Origin: Escherichia hormaechei_A
GTDB taxonomy: Bacteria > Pseudomonadota > Gammaproteobacteria > Enterobacterales > Enterobacteriaceae
Reading direction: 5' to 3'
Assembly: GCA_042434945.1 (NCBI GenBank)
Contig: CP170191.1
Location: forward strand, 2,046,001-2,110,000
DNA length: 64,000 nucleotides
Part shown: piece by piece, positions 19,093 through 28,884 of the stretch
How positions within the stretch are numbered: the stretch's first letter is position 1
Layout of the letters: each line of letters begins with the position of its first letter
The notes under the pieces: generated by a model
The model's database searches: none
Told to the model about the DNA's origin: nothing
The model's input: the letters and a program-made list of their open reading frames with translations, nothing else
Position numbers and translations under genes: made by a program

Positions 19093-19270
19093 TAATTCAC
19101 CACAGCGATGTGGTAACTTCGGTGAGATTGTGAAAGTTTGCACTCATCGGGGAAGGGTGAGAACCTTCGACTAAGGTTCGATTCGAGCGAAAGCGAGAGA
19201 ACGTTGCCACAGGCAACGGCCCGAAGGGTGAGGAGCGAAGCGACGAATAATCCTTCCCCCACCACCATCT
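19076..19270 (+). repeat. Spacer copy of the tyrTV repeat
   Basis: The first tRNA's 3' end (TCCTTCCCCCACCACCA) recurs 175 bases later at 19251, after a spacer with the same internal motif as the distal repeats (AAGGTTCGA..GCGAGAGAACGTTGCC). It is a diverged version of the 178-base unit lying between the two tRNAs. Confidence 0.85.
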
Positions 19271-19301
19271 CAAGCATTACCTCGAAATTTGAATTACCCC
19301 T

Positions 19302-19369
<68 letters not shown>

Positions 19370-19386
<17 letters not shown>

Positions 19387-19924
19387 TCACTTTCAAAAGT
19401 CCCTGAACTTCCCAACGAATCCGCAATTAAATATTCTGCCCATGCGGGGAAGGATGAGAAGCTTCGACCAAGGTTCGACTCGAGCGCCAGCGAGAGAGCG
19501 TTGCCGCAGGCAACGACCCGTAGGGCGAAGCGCGCAGCGCTGAGTAATCCTTCCCCCACCACCATCACTTTCAAAAGTCCCTGAACTTCCCAACGAATCC
19601 GCAATTAAATATTCTGCCCATGCGGGGAAGGATGAGAAGCTTCGACCAAGGTTCGACTCGAGCGCCAGCGAGAGAGCGTTGCCGCAGGCAACGACCCGAA
19701 GGGCGAAGCGCGCAGCGCTGAGTAATCCTTCCCCCACCACCATCACTTTTCAAAAGTCCGTAAACTCTCAAACGAATCCGCAATTAAATATTCTGCCCAA
19801 GCGGGGAAGGATGAGAAGCTTCGACCAAGGTTCGACTTGAGCGCCAGCGAGAGAGCGTTGCCGCAGGCAACGACCCGAAGGGCGAAGCGCGCAGCGCTGA
19901 GTAATCCTTCCCCCACCACCATCA
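19370..19924 (+). repeat. Three 178-179 bp tandem repeats downstream of tRNA-Tyr (rtT/tpr type)
   Basis: Copies of TCCTTCCCCCACCACCATCAC start at 19370, 19548, 19726 and 19905, giving units of 178, 178 and 179 bases. The units are nearly identical, and each ends with the last bases of tRNA-Tyr. In E. coli this part of the operon yields rtT RNA, a processed fragment linked to the stringent response, and a disputed protamine-like peptide (tpr). Several 60-148 codon frames run through the units, but these are consequences of the repeat and I do not call them genes. Confidence 0.92.
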
Positions 19925-20007
19925 CTTCCTGAAATACTCAAAACCTGTTACTCCGAGCTAATTTTGCCCGATGGCACCGCGTTTACCGGACCTACAATAT
20001 CCTCCCC

Positions 20008-20040
20008 TGTAGGTCGGATAAGCGAAGCGCATCCGACAAC
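20008..20040. repeat. REP-like palindromic element
   Basis: TGTAGGTCGGATAAGCGAAGCGCATCCGACA is an imperfect inverted repeat of the REP/PU type, between the tyrTV repeats and narI. Confidence 0.75.
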
Positions 20041-20060
20041 TCACCCCGCACCGTGCCCAT

Positions 20061-20083
20061 AAAAAAACCCCGCCGAAGCAGGG
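20061..20083 (-). terminator. narGHJI terminator
   Basis: On the minus strand, CCCTGC-TTCG-GCGGGG followed by seven T, 22 bases after the narI stop. Confidence 0.85.
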
Positions 20084-20104
20084 TCTATGTGAACTAAAAT
20101 TCGC

Positions 20105-20782
20105 TTAGTGACGAGCGCGCACCAACTGATACTTACGTGTCAGATACTCCACCGGTACGCTCCAGATGTGCACCAGACGCGAGAACGGGAACAGCAGGAA
20201 TAACGTCATCCCCAACACCAGGTGCAGACGGAAGATAAACGCCACACCATCGAGGTGTTGAGAAGCGCCACCGTGGAAGGTCACCACCGACTGCGCCCAG
20301 CCAACCAGTTTCATCATCTCGCTACCGTCCATATGCTGAGCGGAGAACGGAATGGTCAACAGGCCCAGCGCGCACTGGATAACGAGCAGCGACAGGATCA
20401 GGATATCCGCTCCGGTAGTGGTTGCACGCACGCGTGGGCTGAACAGACGACGCTTCAGCAACAGCACGCCGCCAATCAGACACAGCACGCCGCTGGCACC
20501 ACCAGCAAACATCGCCATTTTCTGTTTCACTTCAATCGGCAGCCAGGCTTCATACATCCAGTGCGGCGTCAGCATACCGAAGAAGTGACCAACAAAAATC
20601 CCCAGAATACCGATATGGAACAGGTTCGACGCCAGGTTCATCCCTTTGCGATCCAGCATCTGGCTGGACGCCGCGCGCCAGGTGTACTGCCCGTAGTCAT
20701 AACGCAGCCAGCTACCAATCAGGAAGACCGCCCCGGCTATGTACGGGTAGATATCAAAGAAGAACATATTCAGGAATTGCAT
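20105..20782 (-). CDS. narI: Respiratory nitrate reductase A, cytochrome b subunit NarI
   Basis: 225-residue di-heme membrane anchor that oxidises quinol and passes electrons to NarH. Five transmembrane helices are visible, and histidines for the two hemes lie in helices 2 and 5 (for example FHIGILGIFVGHF at about 55-67, and near the C-terminus FRLHLVLGMTL and RLVHIW). It overlaps narJ by one base (TAATG type). One conservative difference from E. coli NarI as I recall it (RLVHIW for RLIHIW). Confidence 0.97.
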   Translation of the reverse strand: MQFLNMFFFDIYPYIAGAVFLIGSWLRYDYGQYTWRAASSQMLDRKGMNLASNLFHIGILGIFVGHFFGMLTPHWMYEAWLPIEVKQKMAMFAGGASGVLCLIGGVLLLKRRLFSPRVRATTTGADILILSLLVIQCALGLLTIPFSAQHMDGSEMMKLVGWAQSVVTFHGGASQHLDGVAFIFRLHLVLGMTLFLLFPFSRLVHIWSVPVEYLTRKYQLVRARH

Positions 20783-21492
20783 TAGTGCTGTCCTCCGGTG
20801 GTGATATTCAGATATTGCGGCGCGACGGCACCGGCAAAGCGACGCTGATGAGCAGTGATTGCTGAATCACCGCAGCCTTTGTCAGCAAAGAATTTAACCT
20901 GCTCTTCTTCCCAGACAGCATCCAGCGCCTGCGGCGTATCATCGCGCGCTTCGTCGGCAATTTTTTCCGCCACTTTGTCGCTGTCGATAGCGGTATTGGC
21001 CAATTTCAACAGCAGATCAAACATCACGGCATAACGGCTTTCACGCTGTTGCAGACGCGCGCTCAGCAATGCCAGAATCGGCGCGATATCTTTCAAACCT
21101 TCCACGGCTTCGCTTTGCGGCAGCTGCGACAGGTACTCCAGATACAGCGGCAGATGGTCCGGTAATTCGCGGCTGTTTAACTGCAAACCGTGCTGCTCGT
21201 ACTGCGCCAGCAGGTCCACCATCGCCTGGCCGCGGTCACGGGATTCACCGTGAACATGTTCAAATAGCAACAGTGACGTGGCGCGGCCACGGTCGAACAG
21301 TTCGCTGTACTGGGCCTGGGCATCGAGCGGATCCATCGCCGTTAAATCGCGCAGGAAAATGCCCAGCGCATGGGCATCTTCTTTCGACAGATTTTTCGAC
21401 GCAGCAATCGCCTCAAACATCTCTTGTTGATGCTGCCATAAGGCAGCATCCGGATATTCAAGGAGACGCGATACAATCACGAGTTCGATCAT
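20782..21492 (-). CDS. narJ: Nitrate reductase molybdenum cofactor assembly chaperone NarJ
   Basis: 236-residue dedicated chaperone of the TorD/DmsD-like fold. It binds apo-NarG, allows insertion of bis-MGD and the FS0 cluster, and checks membrane attachment. All-helical, acidic, no metal motif. It is located between narH (4-base overlap) and narI, and is not part of the final enzyme. Almost identical to E. coli NarJ. Confidence 0.96.
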   Translation of the reverse strand: MIELVIVSRLLEYPDAALWQHQQEMFEAIAASKNLSKEDAHALGIFLRDLTAMDPLDAQAQYSELFDRGRATSLLLFEHVHGESRDRGQAMVDLLAQYEQHGLQLNSRELPDHLPLYLEYLSQLPQSEAVEGLKDIAPILALLSARLQQRESRYAVMFDLLLKLANTAIDSDKVAEKIADEARDDTPQALDAVWEEEQVKFFADKGCGDSAITAHQRRFAGAVAPQYLNITTGGQH

Positions 21493-23027
21493 GGATGCGG
21501 CTCCGTTTTGCTGGTCACATCGATGGCATCGATACGACGGCTGTTGAACAGATTGAATTTGGTATCTGAACCGTGGCAGCCATCACCAAAGGTAAAGCCG
21601 CAGCCATTTTTCTCCGGGAAGGCTTCCCGTGCCAGTTCACGATGACTACTCGGCACCACAAAGCGATCTTCGTAGTTAGCAATCGCCAGATAACGGTACA
21701 TCTCCTGTGCCTGGGCTTCGGTCAGACCGACCTCTTCCAGCGCACGGGTATCAACTTTACCGTCAACGGTTTCAGCACGTTTGTAATGACGCATCGCCAG
21801 CATACGTTTCAGTGCGCGCAGTACCGGTTTGGTATCACCGGCGGTCAGCAGATTCGCCAGATACTGTACCGGAATACGCAAGCTTTCGACGTCTGGCAGA
21901 ATGCCGTTGCTACCCAGCTCACCCGCGTCTGCTGCAGACTGAATCGGAGACAGAGGCGGCACGTACCAGACCATCGGCAGTGTGCGATATTCTGGATGCA
22001 GCGGCAGCGCCAGTTTCCATTCCATTGCCATTTTATAAACCGGCGACTGCTGTGCGGCTTCAATAACGCTCAGCGGAATACCGTCTTTAATCGCCTGCTC
22101 GATGACTTTCGGATCGTTCGGATCGAGGAACACCTCCAGCTGACGCTGGTAAAGATCTTTCTCGTTCTCGGTGCTGGCTGCACGTTCAATCGCGTCGGCA
22201 TCGTACAGCAGCACGCCAAGATAACGGATACGACCGACACAGGTTTCTGAGCACACGGTCGGCTGACCCGCTTCAATACGCGGATAGCAGAAGATGCACT
22301 TCTCAGACTTACCGCTCTTCCAGTTGAAGTAGATTTTTTTGTACGGGCATCCGGTGATGCACATACGCCAGCCACGGCATTTATCCTGGTCGATCAGGAC
22401 GATGCCATCTTCTTCACGCTTGTAAATCGCACCGCTCGGGCAGGTCGCCACACATGCCGGGTTCAGGCAGTGTTCGCACAGGCGCGGCAAATACATCATA
22501 AAGGTGTTTTCGAACTGGCTATACATCGCCTTCTGGATGTTGTCGAAGTTCTTGTCTTTCGCCAGTTTGTCAAACTCACCACCCAGGTCATCTTCCCAGT
22601 TCGGCCCTTTTTCGATTTTCGCCATCCGTTCCCCGGTAATCAGCGAACGCGGACGGGCAATCGGCTGCGATTTGCTGCCTTCCGGCGCGGTATGCAGGTT
22701 CTGATAATCAAAATCGAACGGCTCGTAATAATCGTCGATCCCCGGCAGATGCGGGTTAGCGAAGATTTTACCCAGCAGCATGGCGCGGTTACCCATGCGC
22801 GGCTGCAGTTTGCCATTGATTTTACGGATCCAGCCGCCTTTGTATTTTTCCTGGTTTTCCCAGTCAGTCGGGAAGCCCTGACCCGGCTTGGTTTCCACGT
22901 TGTTGAACCACGCGTATTCCACGCCTTCACGGCTGGTCCAGACGTTTTTACAGGTAACTGAACAGGTGTGGCAGCCGATGCACTTATCGAGATTCAGCAC
23001 CATGCCGACTTGTGAACGAATTTTCAT
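21489..23027 (-). CDS. narH: Respiratory nitrate reductase A, iron-sulfur subunit NarH
   Basis: 512-residue electron-transfer subunit with four Fe-S clusters. Cysteine groups are CIGCHTCSVTCK (16-27), CEHCLNPACVATCP (about 184-197), the unusual CRGWRMCITGCP, where a Trp replaces one cysteine and gives a 3Fe-4S cluster, and CIFCYPR...CSETC. It sits on the cytoplasmic face between NarG and NarI. Overlaps narG and narJ by 4 bases each, so the operon is translationally coupled. E. coli-like throughout. Confidence 0.97.
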   Translation of the reverse strand: MKIRSQVGMVLNLDKCIGCHTCSVTCKNVWTSREGVEYAWFNNVETKPGQGFPTDWENQEKYKGGWIRKINGKLQPRMGNRAMLLGKIFANPHLPGIDDYYEPFDFDYQNLHTAPEGSKSQPIARPRSLITGERMAKIEKGPNWEDDLGGEFDKLAKDKNFDNIQKAMYSQFENTFMMYLPRLCEHCLNPACVATCPSGAIYKREEDGIVLIDQDKCRGWRMCITGCPYKKIYFNWKSGKSEKCIFCYPRIEAGQPTVCSETCVGRIRYLGVLLYDADAIERAASTENEKDLYQRQLEVFLDPNDPKVIEQAIKDGIPLSVIEAAQQSPVYKMAMEWKLALPLHPEYRTLPMVWYVPPLSPIQSAADAGELGSNGILPDVESLRIPVQYLANLLTAGDTKPVLRALKRMLAMRHYKRAETVDGKVDTRALEEVGLTEAQAQEMYRYLAIANYEDRFVVPSSHRELAREAFPEKNGCGFTFGDGCHGSDTKFNLFNSRRIDAIDVTSKTEPHP

Positions 23028-26000
23028 TTTACGCTCTCCTGTACCTGGTCATTGCCTTCGCCATCTAACCAGTCAATGTTCTTCATCTTACGCACTACAA
23101 CAAACTCATCGCGGTTAGAACCTACGGTGCCGTAGTAGTTAAAGCCGTATGCCAGATGGGCATAGCCGCCGATCATATGCGTCGGTTTCGGCGTGATACG
23201 GGTGACCGAGTTATGGATACCACCACGCTGTTGGGTAATTTCCGAACCAGGCAGGTTAACGATACGTTCCTGCGCGTGGTACATCATGGTCATCCCTGCC
23301 GGAACACGCTGGCTGACAACCGCACGGGCAGTCAGAGCACCGTTGCTGTTGAATACTTCAATCCAGTCGTTATCGGCGATACCCAGATCTTTGGCATCGG
23401 CTTCACTCAACCAGACCACCGGACCACCGCGACCTAAAGTCAGCATCAGCAGGTTGTCGCTGTAGGTGGAGTGGATACCCCACTTCTGGTGCGGCGTCAG
23501 GAAGTTGAGCGCTTTTTCCGGGTTGCCGTTGGATTTCTGGCCTATCACTTCTTTCACCGAACGGGTGTCGATCGGCGGACGATAAACCAGCAGGCTTTCA
23601 CCAAAATCACGCATCCACTGGTGATCCTGATACAGTTGCTGACGACCAGAGAGCGTACGCCATGGGATCAGCTCGTGAACGTTGGTGTAACCGGCGTTGT
23701 AAGAAACGTGTTCATCTTCCAGACCAGACCAGGTCGGGCTGGAGATAATTTTGCGCGGCTGTGCCTGAATATCGCGGAAGCGGATCTTCTCGTCTTCTTT
23801 ATTCAGCGCCAGATGCGTATGGTCACGACCGGTAAATTCGCTCAGGGCAGCCCAGGCTTTCACGGCTACCTGACCGTTGGTTTCCGGTGCCAGTGTCAGG
23901 ATCATCTCTGCCGCATCAATTGCGGTGTTCAGCATCGGCTGGCCTTTCGCCGGACCTTCCGCTTTGGTGTAGTTGAGCTTACGCAGCAGATCCATCTCGC
24001 TCTGGGTGTTCCAGGCAATCCCTTTACCGCCGTTACCGATTTTCTCCATCAGCGGGCCGATAGAAGTAAAGCGTTCGTAAGTTGCCGGATAATCGCGCTC
24101 TACGACCATAATGTGCGGTGCAGTTTTGCCTGGGATCAGGTCGCATTCGCCTTTTTTCCAGTCTTTCACATCCAGCGGCTGCGCCAGTTCAGCGGCAGAG
24201 TCATGCTGGATAGGCAGCGTGACGATGTCGGTTTCTTTACCCAGATGGCCGACGCACACTTCGGAGAATTTCTTCGCGATGGCTTTGTAGATTTCCCAGT
24301 CGCTTTTCGCTTCCCAGGCCGGATCGACCGCCGCAGACAGCGGGTGAATAAACGGATGCATATCCGAAGTATTCATGTCGTCTTTTTCGTACCAGGTCGC
24401 CGTCGGCAAAATGATGTCGGAATAGAGACAGGTGCTCGACAGACGGAAGTCCAGCGTAACCACCAGATCCAGCTTGCCTTCCAGACCATTGTCCTGCCAG
24501 TCCACTTCTTCCGGCTTCACGCCGCCCTGTTGCCCCAGATCTTTACCCTGGATACCGTGCTCCGTCCCCAGCAGGTACTTGAGCATAAACTCATGACCTT
24601 TACCGGAAGAACCGAGCAGGTTAGAACGCCAGATGAACAGGTTGCGCGGGTGGTTTTTACCGTTTTCTGGTTGTTCTGCCGCAAAACGGATGGAACCCTC
24701 TTTCAGGGATTTCACCGTATAGTCCACCGGATTCATCCCGGCTTTTTCCGCTTCGCCAGCGATAGTCAGCGGGTTAGTGCCTAACTGCGGTGCAGACGGC
24801 AGCCAGCCCATGCGTTCCGCACGGACGTTAAAGTCGATCAAGTGTCCGGTATAGCGGGATTTGTCCGCCATCGGTGACAGCAACTCTTCCGCCGTGACGG
24901 TTTCATAACGCCACTGGCTGGAGTGGTTATAGAAATAAGAAGTGCTGTTCATGTGACGCGCCGGACGCTGCCAGTCAAGGGCAAACGCCAGCGGCTGCCA
25001 GCCGGTTTGCGGACGCAGTTTTTCCTGACCTACATAGTGCGCCCAGCCGCCCCCGCTCTGACCGACACAGCCGCAGAAAATCAGCATGTTGATCAGACCA
25101 CGATAGTTCATATCGAGGTGATACCAGTGGTTCAGCCCCGCACCGACGATAATCATCGAACGACCGTGCGTTTTATCAGCGTTATCGGCAAATTCACGGG
25201 CGATGCGAATAATCTGGCTGCGAGAAACGCCGGTAATCTGCTCGGCCCAGGCCGGGGTATAAGCTTTCACATCGTCATAGCTGGTTGCACAGTTAACGTC
25301 GTTCAGGCCACGTTCCAGACCGTAGTTTGCCAGCGTCAGATCATAAACGGTGGTCACCAGGGCGGTGCTGCCATCAGCCAGTTGCAGGCGTTTCACCGGC
25401 AGTTTGTGCAGCAGCACGTTTTCCAGTTCCACTTTGTTGAAGTGTTCCGTGCCGTCGCCACCAAAGTACGGGAAGCCTACCTCAGCGATCTCATCCTGGC
25501 TACCCAGCAGGCTCAGTTGCAGCTCGGTTTCTTCGCCAGTTTTGCCGTCGCGCTGCTCAAGATTCCATTTGCCCTTCTCGCCCCAGCGGAAGCCAATAGA
25601 ACCGTTCGGCGCAACCATTTCGCCATTGGTATTAAAGGCGACAGTTTTCCATTCCGGATTGTTTTCCTGGCCCAGCGCATCAACCAGATCAGCAGCGCGC
25701 AACATACGACCTGCAGCGTAGTAACCGTCGCGTTCTTCCAGCATCACCAGCATCGGCATGTCGGTGTAGCGACGCACATAGTCGGTGAAATACTGGCTTG
25801 GGTTGTCGAGGTGGAATTCACGCAGCATTACGTGGCCCATCGCCAGCGCCATTGCCGCATCGGTGCCCTGTTTCGGTGCCAGCCACAGATCGCACAGTTT
25901 GGCGATTTCAGCGTAGTCTGGTGTGACGGCAACAGTTTTGGTGCCTTTGTAACGCACTTCAGTAAAGAAGTGAGCATCCGGGGTACGCGTCTGCGGCACG

Positions 26001-26767
26001 TTTGAACCCCAGGCGATGATGTAGCTGGAGTTATACCAGTCAGCAGATTCCGGTACGTCAGTTTGCTCGCCCCAGGTTTGCGGAGACGCAGGAGGCAGGT
26101 CGCAGTACCAGTCGTAGAAGCTTAAGCAAGTACCGCCAATCAGCGAGAGATAGCGTGCACCCGATGCGTAAGAAACCATCGACATTGCCGGAATTGGCGA
26201 GAAACCAGCAACACGGTCCGGGCCGTAGTTTTTGATGGTGTAAACGTTAGATGCGGCGATCAGTTCGTTCACCTCCTGCCAGGAAGAACGAACAAATCCA
26301 CCGCGTCCACGCGCCTGCTTAAAGCTTTTCGCTTTATCGGCGTCTTCAATGATAGAAGCCCATGCCTCAACCGGATCGCTATGCAGCGCCTTCGCTTCAC
26401 GCCACATTTTCATCAGGCGTTTGCGCATCATCGGGTATTTCAGGCGGTTGGCACTGTAAAGATACCAGGAGTAGCTGGCACCGCGCGGGCAGCCGCGAGG
26501 TTCATGGTTTGGCAGATCCGGACGGGTACGCGGATAGTCAGTCTGCTGGGTTTCCCAGGTGACCAGACCGTTTTTGACGTAGATTTTCCAGCTGCAGGAG
26601 CCGGTGCAGTTTACCCCGTGGGTAGAGCGGACGATTTTGTCATGCTGCCAACGCTGGCGATATCCATCCTCCCAGTCACGGTTGGTATTGAGAAGCTGGC
26701 CATGCCCATCGGCAAAGGTTTCACCCTTCTGTTTGAAGTAGCGAAACCGGTCCAGGAATTTACTCAT
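23024..26767 (-). CDS. narG: Respiratory nitrate reductase A, catalytic subunit NarG
   Basis: 1247-residue molybdenum enzyme reducing nitrate to nitrite at the cytoplasmic side. The FS0 [4Fe-4S] ligands H50, C54, C58 and C93 are all present (HGVNCTGSC; RGCPRG). D222, the Mo ligand of the family, falls in the conserved SFYDWYCDLPP region. The N-terminus has a vestigial twin-arginine-like sequence. The start is the ATG with AGGAGAAAACCG upstream. The upstream DNA contains an FNR box and NarL heptamers. Only one or two residues differ from E. coli NarG as I recall it. Confidence 0.98.
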   Translation of the reverse strand: MSKFLDRFRYFKQKGETFADGHGQLLNTNRDWEDGYRQRWQHDKIVRSTHGVNCTGSCSWKIYVKNGLVTWETQQTDYPRTRPDLPNHEPRGCPRGASYSWYLYSANRLKYPMMRKRLMKMWREAKALHSDPVEAWASIIEDADKAKSFKQARGRGGFVRSSWQEVNELIAASNVYTIKNYGPDRVAGFSPIPAMSMVSYASGARYLSLIGGTCLSFYDWYCDLPPASPQTWGEQTDVPESADWYNSSYIIAWGSNVPQTRTPDAHFFTEVRYKGTKTVAVTPDYAEIAKLCDLWLAPKQGTDAAMALAMGHVMLREFHLDNPSQYFTDYVRRYTDMPMLVMLEERDGYYAAGRMLRAADLVDALGQENNPEWKTVAFNTNGEMVAPNGSIGFRWGEKGKWNLEQRDGKTGEETELQLSLLGSQDEIAEVGFPYFGGDGTEHFNKVELENVLLHKLPVKRLQLADGSTALVTTVYDLTLANYGLERGLNDVNCATSYDDVKAYTPAWAEQITGVSRSQIIRIAREFADNADKTHGRSMIIVGAGLNHWYHLDMNYRGLINMLIFCGCVGQSGGGWAHYVGQEKLRPQTGWQPLAFALDWQRPARHMNSTSYFYNHSSQWRYETVTAEELLSPMADKSRYTGHLIDFNVRAERMGWLPSAPQLGTNPLTIAGEAEKAGMNPVDYTVKSLKEGSIRFAAEQPENGKNHPRNLFIWRSNLLGSSGKGHEFMLKYLLGTEHGIQGKDLGQQGGVKPEEVDWQDNGLEGKLDLVVTLDFRLSSTCLYSDIILPTATWYEKDDMNTSDMHPFIHPLSAAVDPAWEAKSDWEIYKAIAKKFSEVCVGHLGKETDIVTLPIQHDSAAELAQPLDVKDWKKGECDLIPGKTAPHIMVVERDYPATYERFTSIGPLMEKIGNGGKGIAWNTQSEMDLLRKLNYTKAEGPAKGQPMLNTAIDAAEMILTLAPETNGQVAVKAWAALSEFTGRDHTHLALNKEDEKIRFRDIQAQPRKIISSPTWSGLEDEHVSYNAGYTNVHELIPWRTLSGRQQLYQDHQWMRDFGESLLVYRPPIDTRSVKEVIGQKSNGNPEKALNFLTPHQKWGIHSTYSDNLLMLTLGRGGPVVWLSEADAKDLGIADNDWIEVFNSNGALTARAVVSQRVPAGMTMMYHAQERIVNLPGSEITQQRGGIHNSVTRITPKPTHMIGGYAHLAYGFNYYGTVGSNRDEFVVVRKMKNIDWLDGEGNDQVQESVK

Positions 26768-26858
26768 CGGTTTTCTCCTGTGGGAGCCTGTCGGCCCTCT
26801 GATAAATCGACATTGCTAATGTTTAAGGGCAAGGTAACGCTCTGAAACAGCGTGGGAA

Positions 26859-26872
26859 TTGATAACGATCAA
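26859..26872 (-). promoter_or_regulatory. FNR box of the narG promoter
   Basis: TTGATAACGATCAA matches TTGAT-N4-ATCAA perfectly, and its distance from the narG start fits an activating position at about -41.5. Confidence 0.85.
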
Positions 26873-27009
26873 GATGATGGGGGATGAAAAATAAAGTAAA
26901 TTTCCTAAGATACCCCTTTAGGAATAATTAACAGCCACCCACATAACATACTGTAAATTAAGGACGTTTTATACCTGTAGTTATCTAAACTATTAAGATT
27001 TTTATGCAG

Positions 27010-27039
27010 ATGGGTATTAAGGAGTATTCCCCATGGGTA
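27010..27039 (-). promoter_or_regulatory. NarL binding heptamers far upstream of narG
   Basis: Two perfect heptamers (TACCCAT on the minus strand; ATGGGTA at 27010-27016 and 27033-27039) lie about 190-210 bases before the inferred narG start site, matching the known -195 NarL region. A further TACCCCT occurs at 26911. The DNA between carries the AT-rich stretch where IHF acts in E. coli. Together with the FNR box these explain the otherwise empty 26768-27116 interval. Confidence 0.7.
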
Positions 27040-27116
27040 ACATTTTAATGGCTCTTAATGAAATCCGGCGAAATAAACCATATAACATTAGTATGTTGTA
27101 ACTAAATAACGCAAAT

Positions 27117-27143
27117 AAAAAAAGCGCGACATCATGAGCGCGC
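27117..27143 (-). terminator. narK terminator
   Basis: On the minus strand, GCGCG-CTCATGATGT-CGCGC followed by seven T. It lies beyond the ERIC element, so the ERIC would be part of the narK 3' untranslated RNA. Confidence 0.75.
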
Positions 27144-27167
27144 AAAGGATAATCAAATATTTTACTC

Positions 27168-27288
27168 TATATAATTCGGTTTACAGGAAGGCGGCAAGTG
27201 AATGAATCCCAGGAGCTTACTAAAGTAAGTGACTGGGGTGAATGAACGCAGCCGCAGCCACATGTAACCCGAAGTATGACGAGTAACG
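27168..27288. repeat. ERIC (IRU) element at the narK 3' end
   Basis: The core GGAGCTTACTAAAGTAAGTGACTGGGGTG and the flanking AGGAAGGCGGCAAGTGAATG and GAAGTATGACGAGTAA match the enterobacterial repetitive intergenic consensus; the sites of the common ERIC PCR primers are recognisable. Length about 120 bases, close to the 127-base consensus. Ends approximate. Confidence 0.85.
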
Positions 27289-27298
27289 GTTTATTTTT

Positions 27299-28684
27299 TT
27301 AGAATGCCGACCATATACCGCCCAGGTAATCACTACGGCAGGCGATATAGAAAATCAAAAATACCTTCATTGCGCCGACTGGCGAACCCGTTAATGCCAG
27401 CGAGCTACCAAAACGCTTTCGGGATAAAGAAGCCCCCATCGCGCCAATCGCAGAGATAAACCCAAGCGCCGCAGCGGTATCGGTGGCGGCTTCACGCATT
27501 GCCTGCTCATCGCTCCCGCCCTGCGCCTTCACGCGGTCCATGGTCAACTTGCGGAAGATGACAGAGATCATCTGGAAAGTAGACGCACTGCCCAGCCCGG
27601 CGGTCAGGAACAGCACCATGAATACGCCGAAGAAGGCAAAGAAGTTACCCCCCTCACCACCCGCAGGCAGCGTCAGGAACAGCAGCGCACAGAAGATGGC
27701 CATCACAACAAAGTTCACCAGCGTAACGCGCGTTCCCCCCAGACGGTCGGAGATCATCCCGCCCAGCGAACGTGCCAGCGCGCCGATAAACGGACCGAAG
27801 AAGGCAAACTGAAGGATCTGCACGTCCGGGAACTGGGTTTTAGACAGCATGGCAAAGCCTGCTGAGAAACCGATGAACGAGCCGAAGGTCGCCAGATACA
27901 GCAGCGCCATCACCCACAGGTGGCCACGCTTCAGCACTGGCAGCTGCTCGCTCAGTGACGCTTTGGACGCGGACAGATCGTTCATGAAGAACCACGCCGC
28001 CAGGGTAAAGACCACCAGGAACGGTACCCAAATCCAGGAGGCGTTTTGCAGGAACAGCACGGAACCGTCGGGCTGCGTCACACCGCCGCCGCCAAAGGCC
28101 GCAAAGATGGAGACAGAGATCGCCAGCGGGGCAATCAGCTGCATCACGCTCACGCCCATATTACCGAGGCCGCCGTTAATGCCCAGCGCACCACCCTGCT
28201 TCGCTTTCGGGAAGAAGAAGCTGATGTTTGCCATACTGGACGCAAAGTTCGCCCCCGCAAAACCGCACAGCAGAGAGATAATCACGAATACGCTAAACGG
28301 TGTGAAGGTATCCTGCACCGCAAAACCGAGCCACACGCACGGTACGATCATGATCCCGGTACTGAAAGCCGTCCAGCGACGACCACCAAAGACCGGCACC
28401 ATAAACGCGTAAGGAACGCGCAGCAGTGCGCCTGAAAGCGACGGCAACGCGGTCAACATAAACAGCTGATCGGTGGTAAAGGTAAAGCCCACTTTTGGAA
28501 GGTTAACCGCAACCGCACTAAACAACATCCAGACGCAAAACGCCAGTAACAGACATGGAACGGAAATCCACAGATTACGACTTGCTACACGATGGCCGCG
28601 CTGTTGCCAGAACGCCGGATCCTCTGGACGCCAGTCTGTAATAACGGCACCAGTTTCCCTTTCGGGAGCGGAAGAGTGACTCAT
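27299..28684 (-). CDS. narK: Nitrate/nitrite antiporter NarK, C-terminus disturbed by indels
   Basis: Major-facilitator nitrate-in/nitrite-out transporter of the inner membrane with twelve helices. It has both NNP signature stretches (GLGNMGVSVMQL and a second glycine-rich motif GFISAIGAMG). The start is the ATG at 28684 with AGAGGT upstream, giving MSHSSAPERETG; a GTG six bases earlier is too close to the ribosome site. Near the C-terminus the family sequence GGFFIPKAFG reads as GASLSRKRFG, because one G is missing and one T is extra. The final residues after FYIAC are also out of frame by one extra C, so the proper end would fall near 27290. The body is clearly diverged from E. coli NarK. 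Confidence 0.9.
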   Translation of the reverse strand: MSHSSAPERETGAVITDWRPEDPAFWQQRGHRVASRNLWISVPCLLLAFCVWMLFSAVAVNLPKVGFTFTTDQLFMLTALPSLSGALLRVPYAFMVPVFGGRRWTAFSTGIMIVPCVWLGFAVQDTFTPFSVFVIISLLCGFAGANFASSMANISFFFPKAKQGGALGINGGLGNMGVSVMQLIAPLAISVSIFAAFGGGGVTQPDGSVLFLQNASWIWVPFLVVFTLAAWFFMNDLSASKASLSEQLPVLKRGHLWVMALLYLATFGSFIGFSAGFAMLSKTQFPDVQILQFAFFGPFIGALARSLGGMISDRLGGTRVTLVNFVVMAIFCALLFLTLPAGGEGGNFFAFFGVFMVLFLTAGLGSASTFQMISVIFRKLTMDRVKAQGGSDEQAMREAATDTAAALGFISAIGAMGASLSRKRFGSSLALTGSPVGAMKVFLIFYIACRSDYLGGIWSAF

Positions 28685-28742
28685 AGACACCTCTGATTCT
28701 CGAATGATGCTGCAAACATTAGGGCTTTAGAGCGGCGGTAAG

Positions 28743-28756
28743 TTGATATAAATCAA
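28743..28756 (-). promoter_or_regulatory. FNR box of the narK promoter
   Basis: TTGATATAAATCAA is a perfect FNR palindrome, about 60 bases before the narK start codon. Confidence 0.85.
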
Positions 28757-28884
28757 AGGAAAAGTGGGAGGTTTTGCGGCGAAAAAAAAGCCATCACTCT
28801 TAATGAGTAGATGCAAAACGTAAAAAAGGTGTGGTTTTTCACGGTGCTGACGCATCCCTGCTTCGTCCACCCACTAACCGTTAC

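Noticed and set aside
23471..26005. Long plus-strand frames opposite narG
   Set aside because: Antisense shadows of narG, with low-complexity composition (His/Gln/Arg rich) and no start signals.
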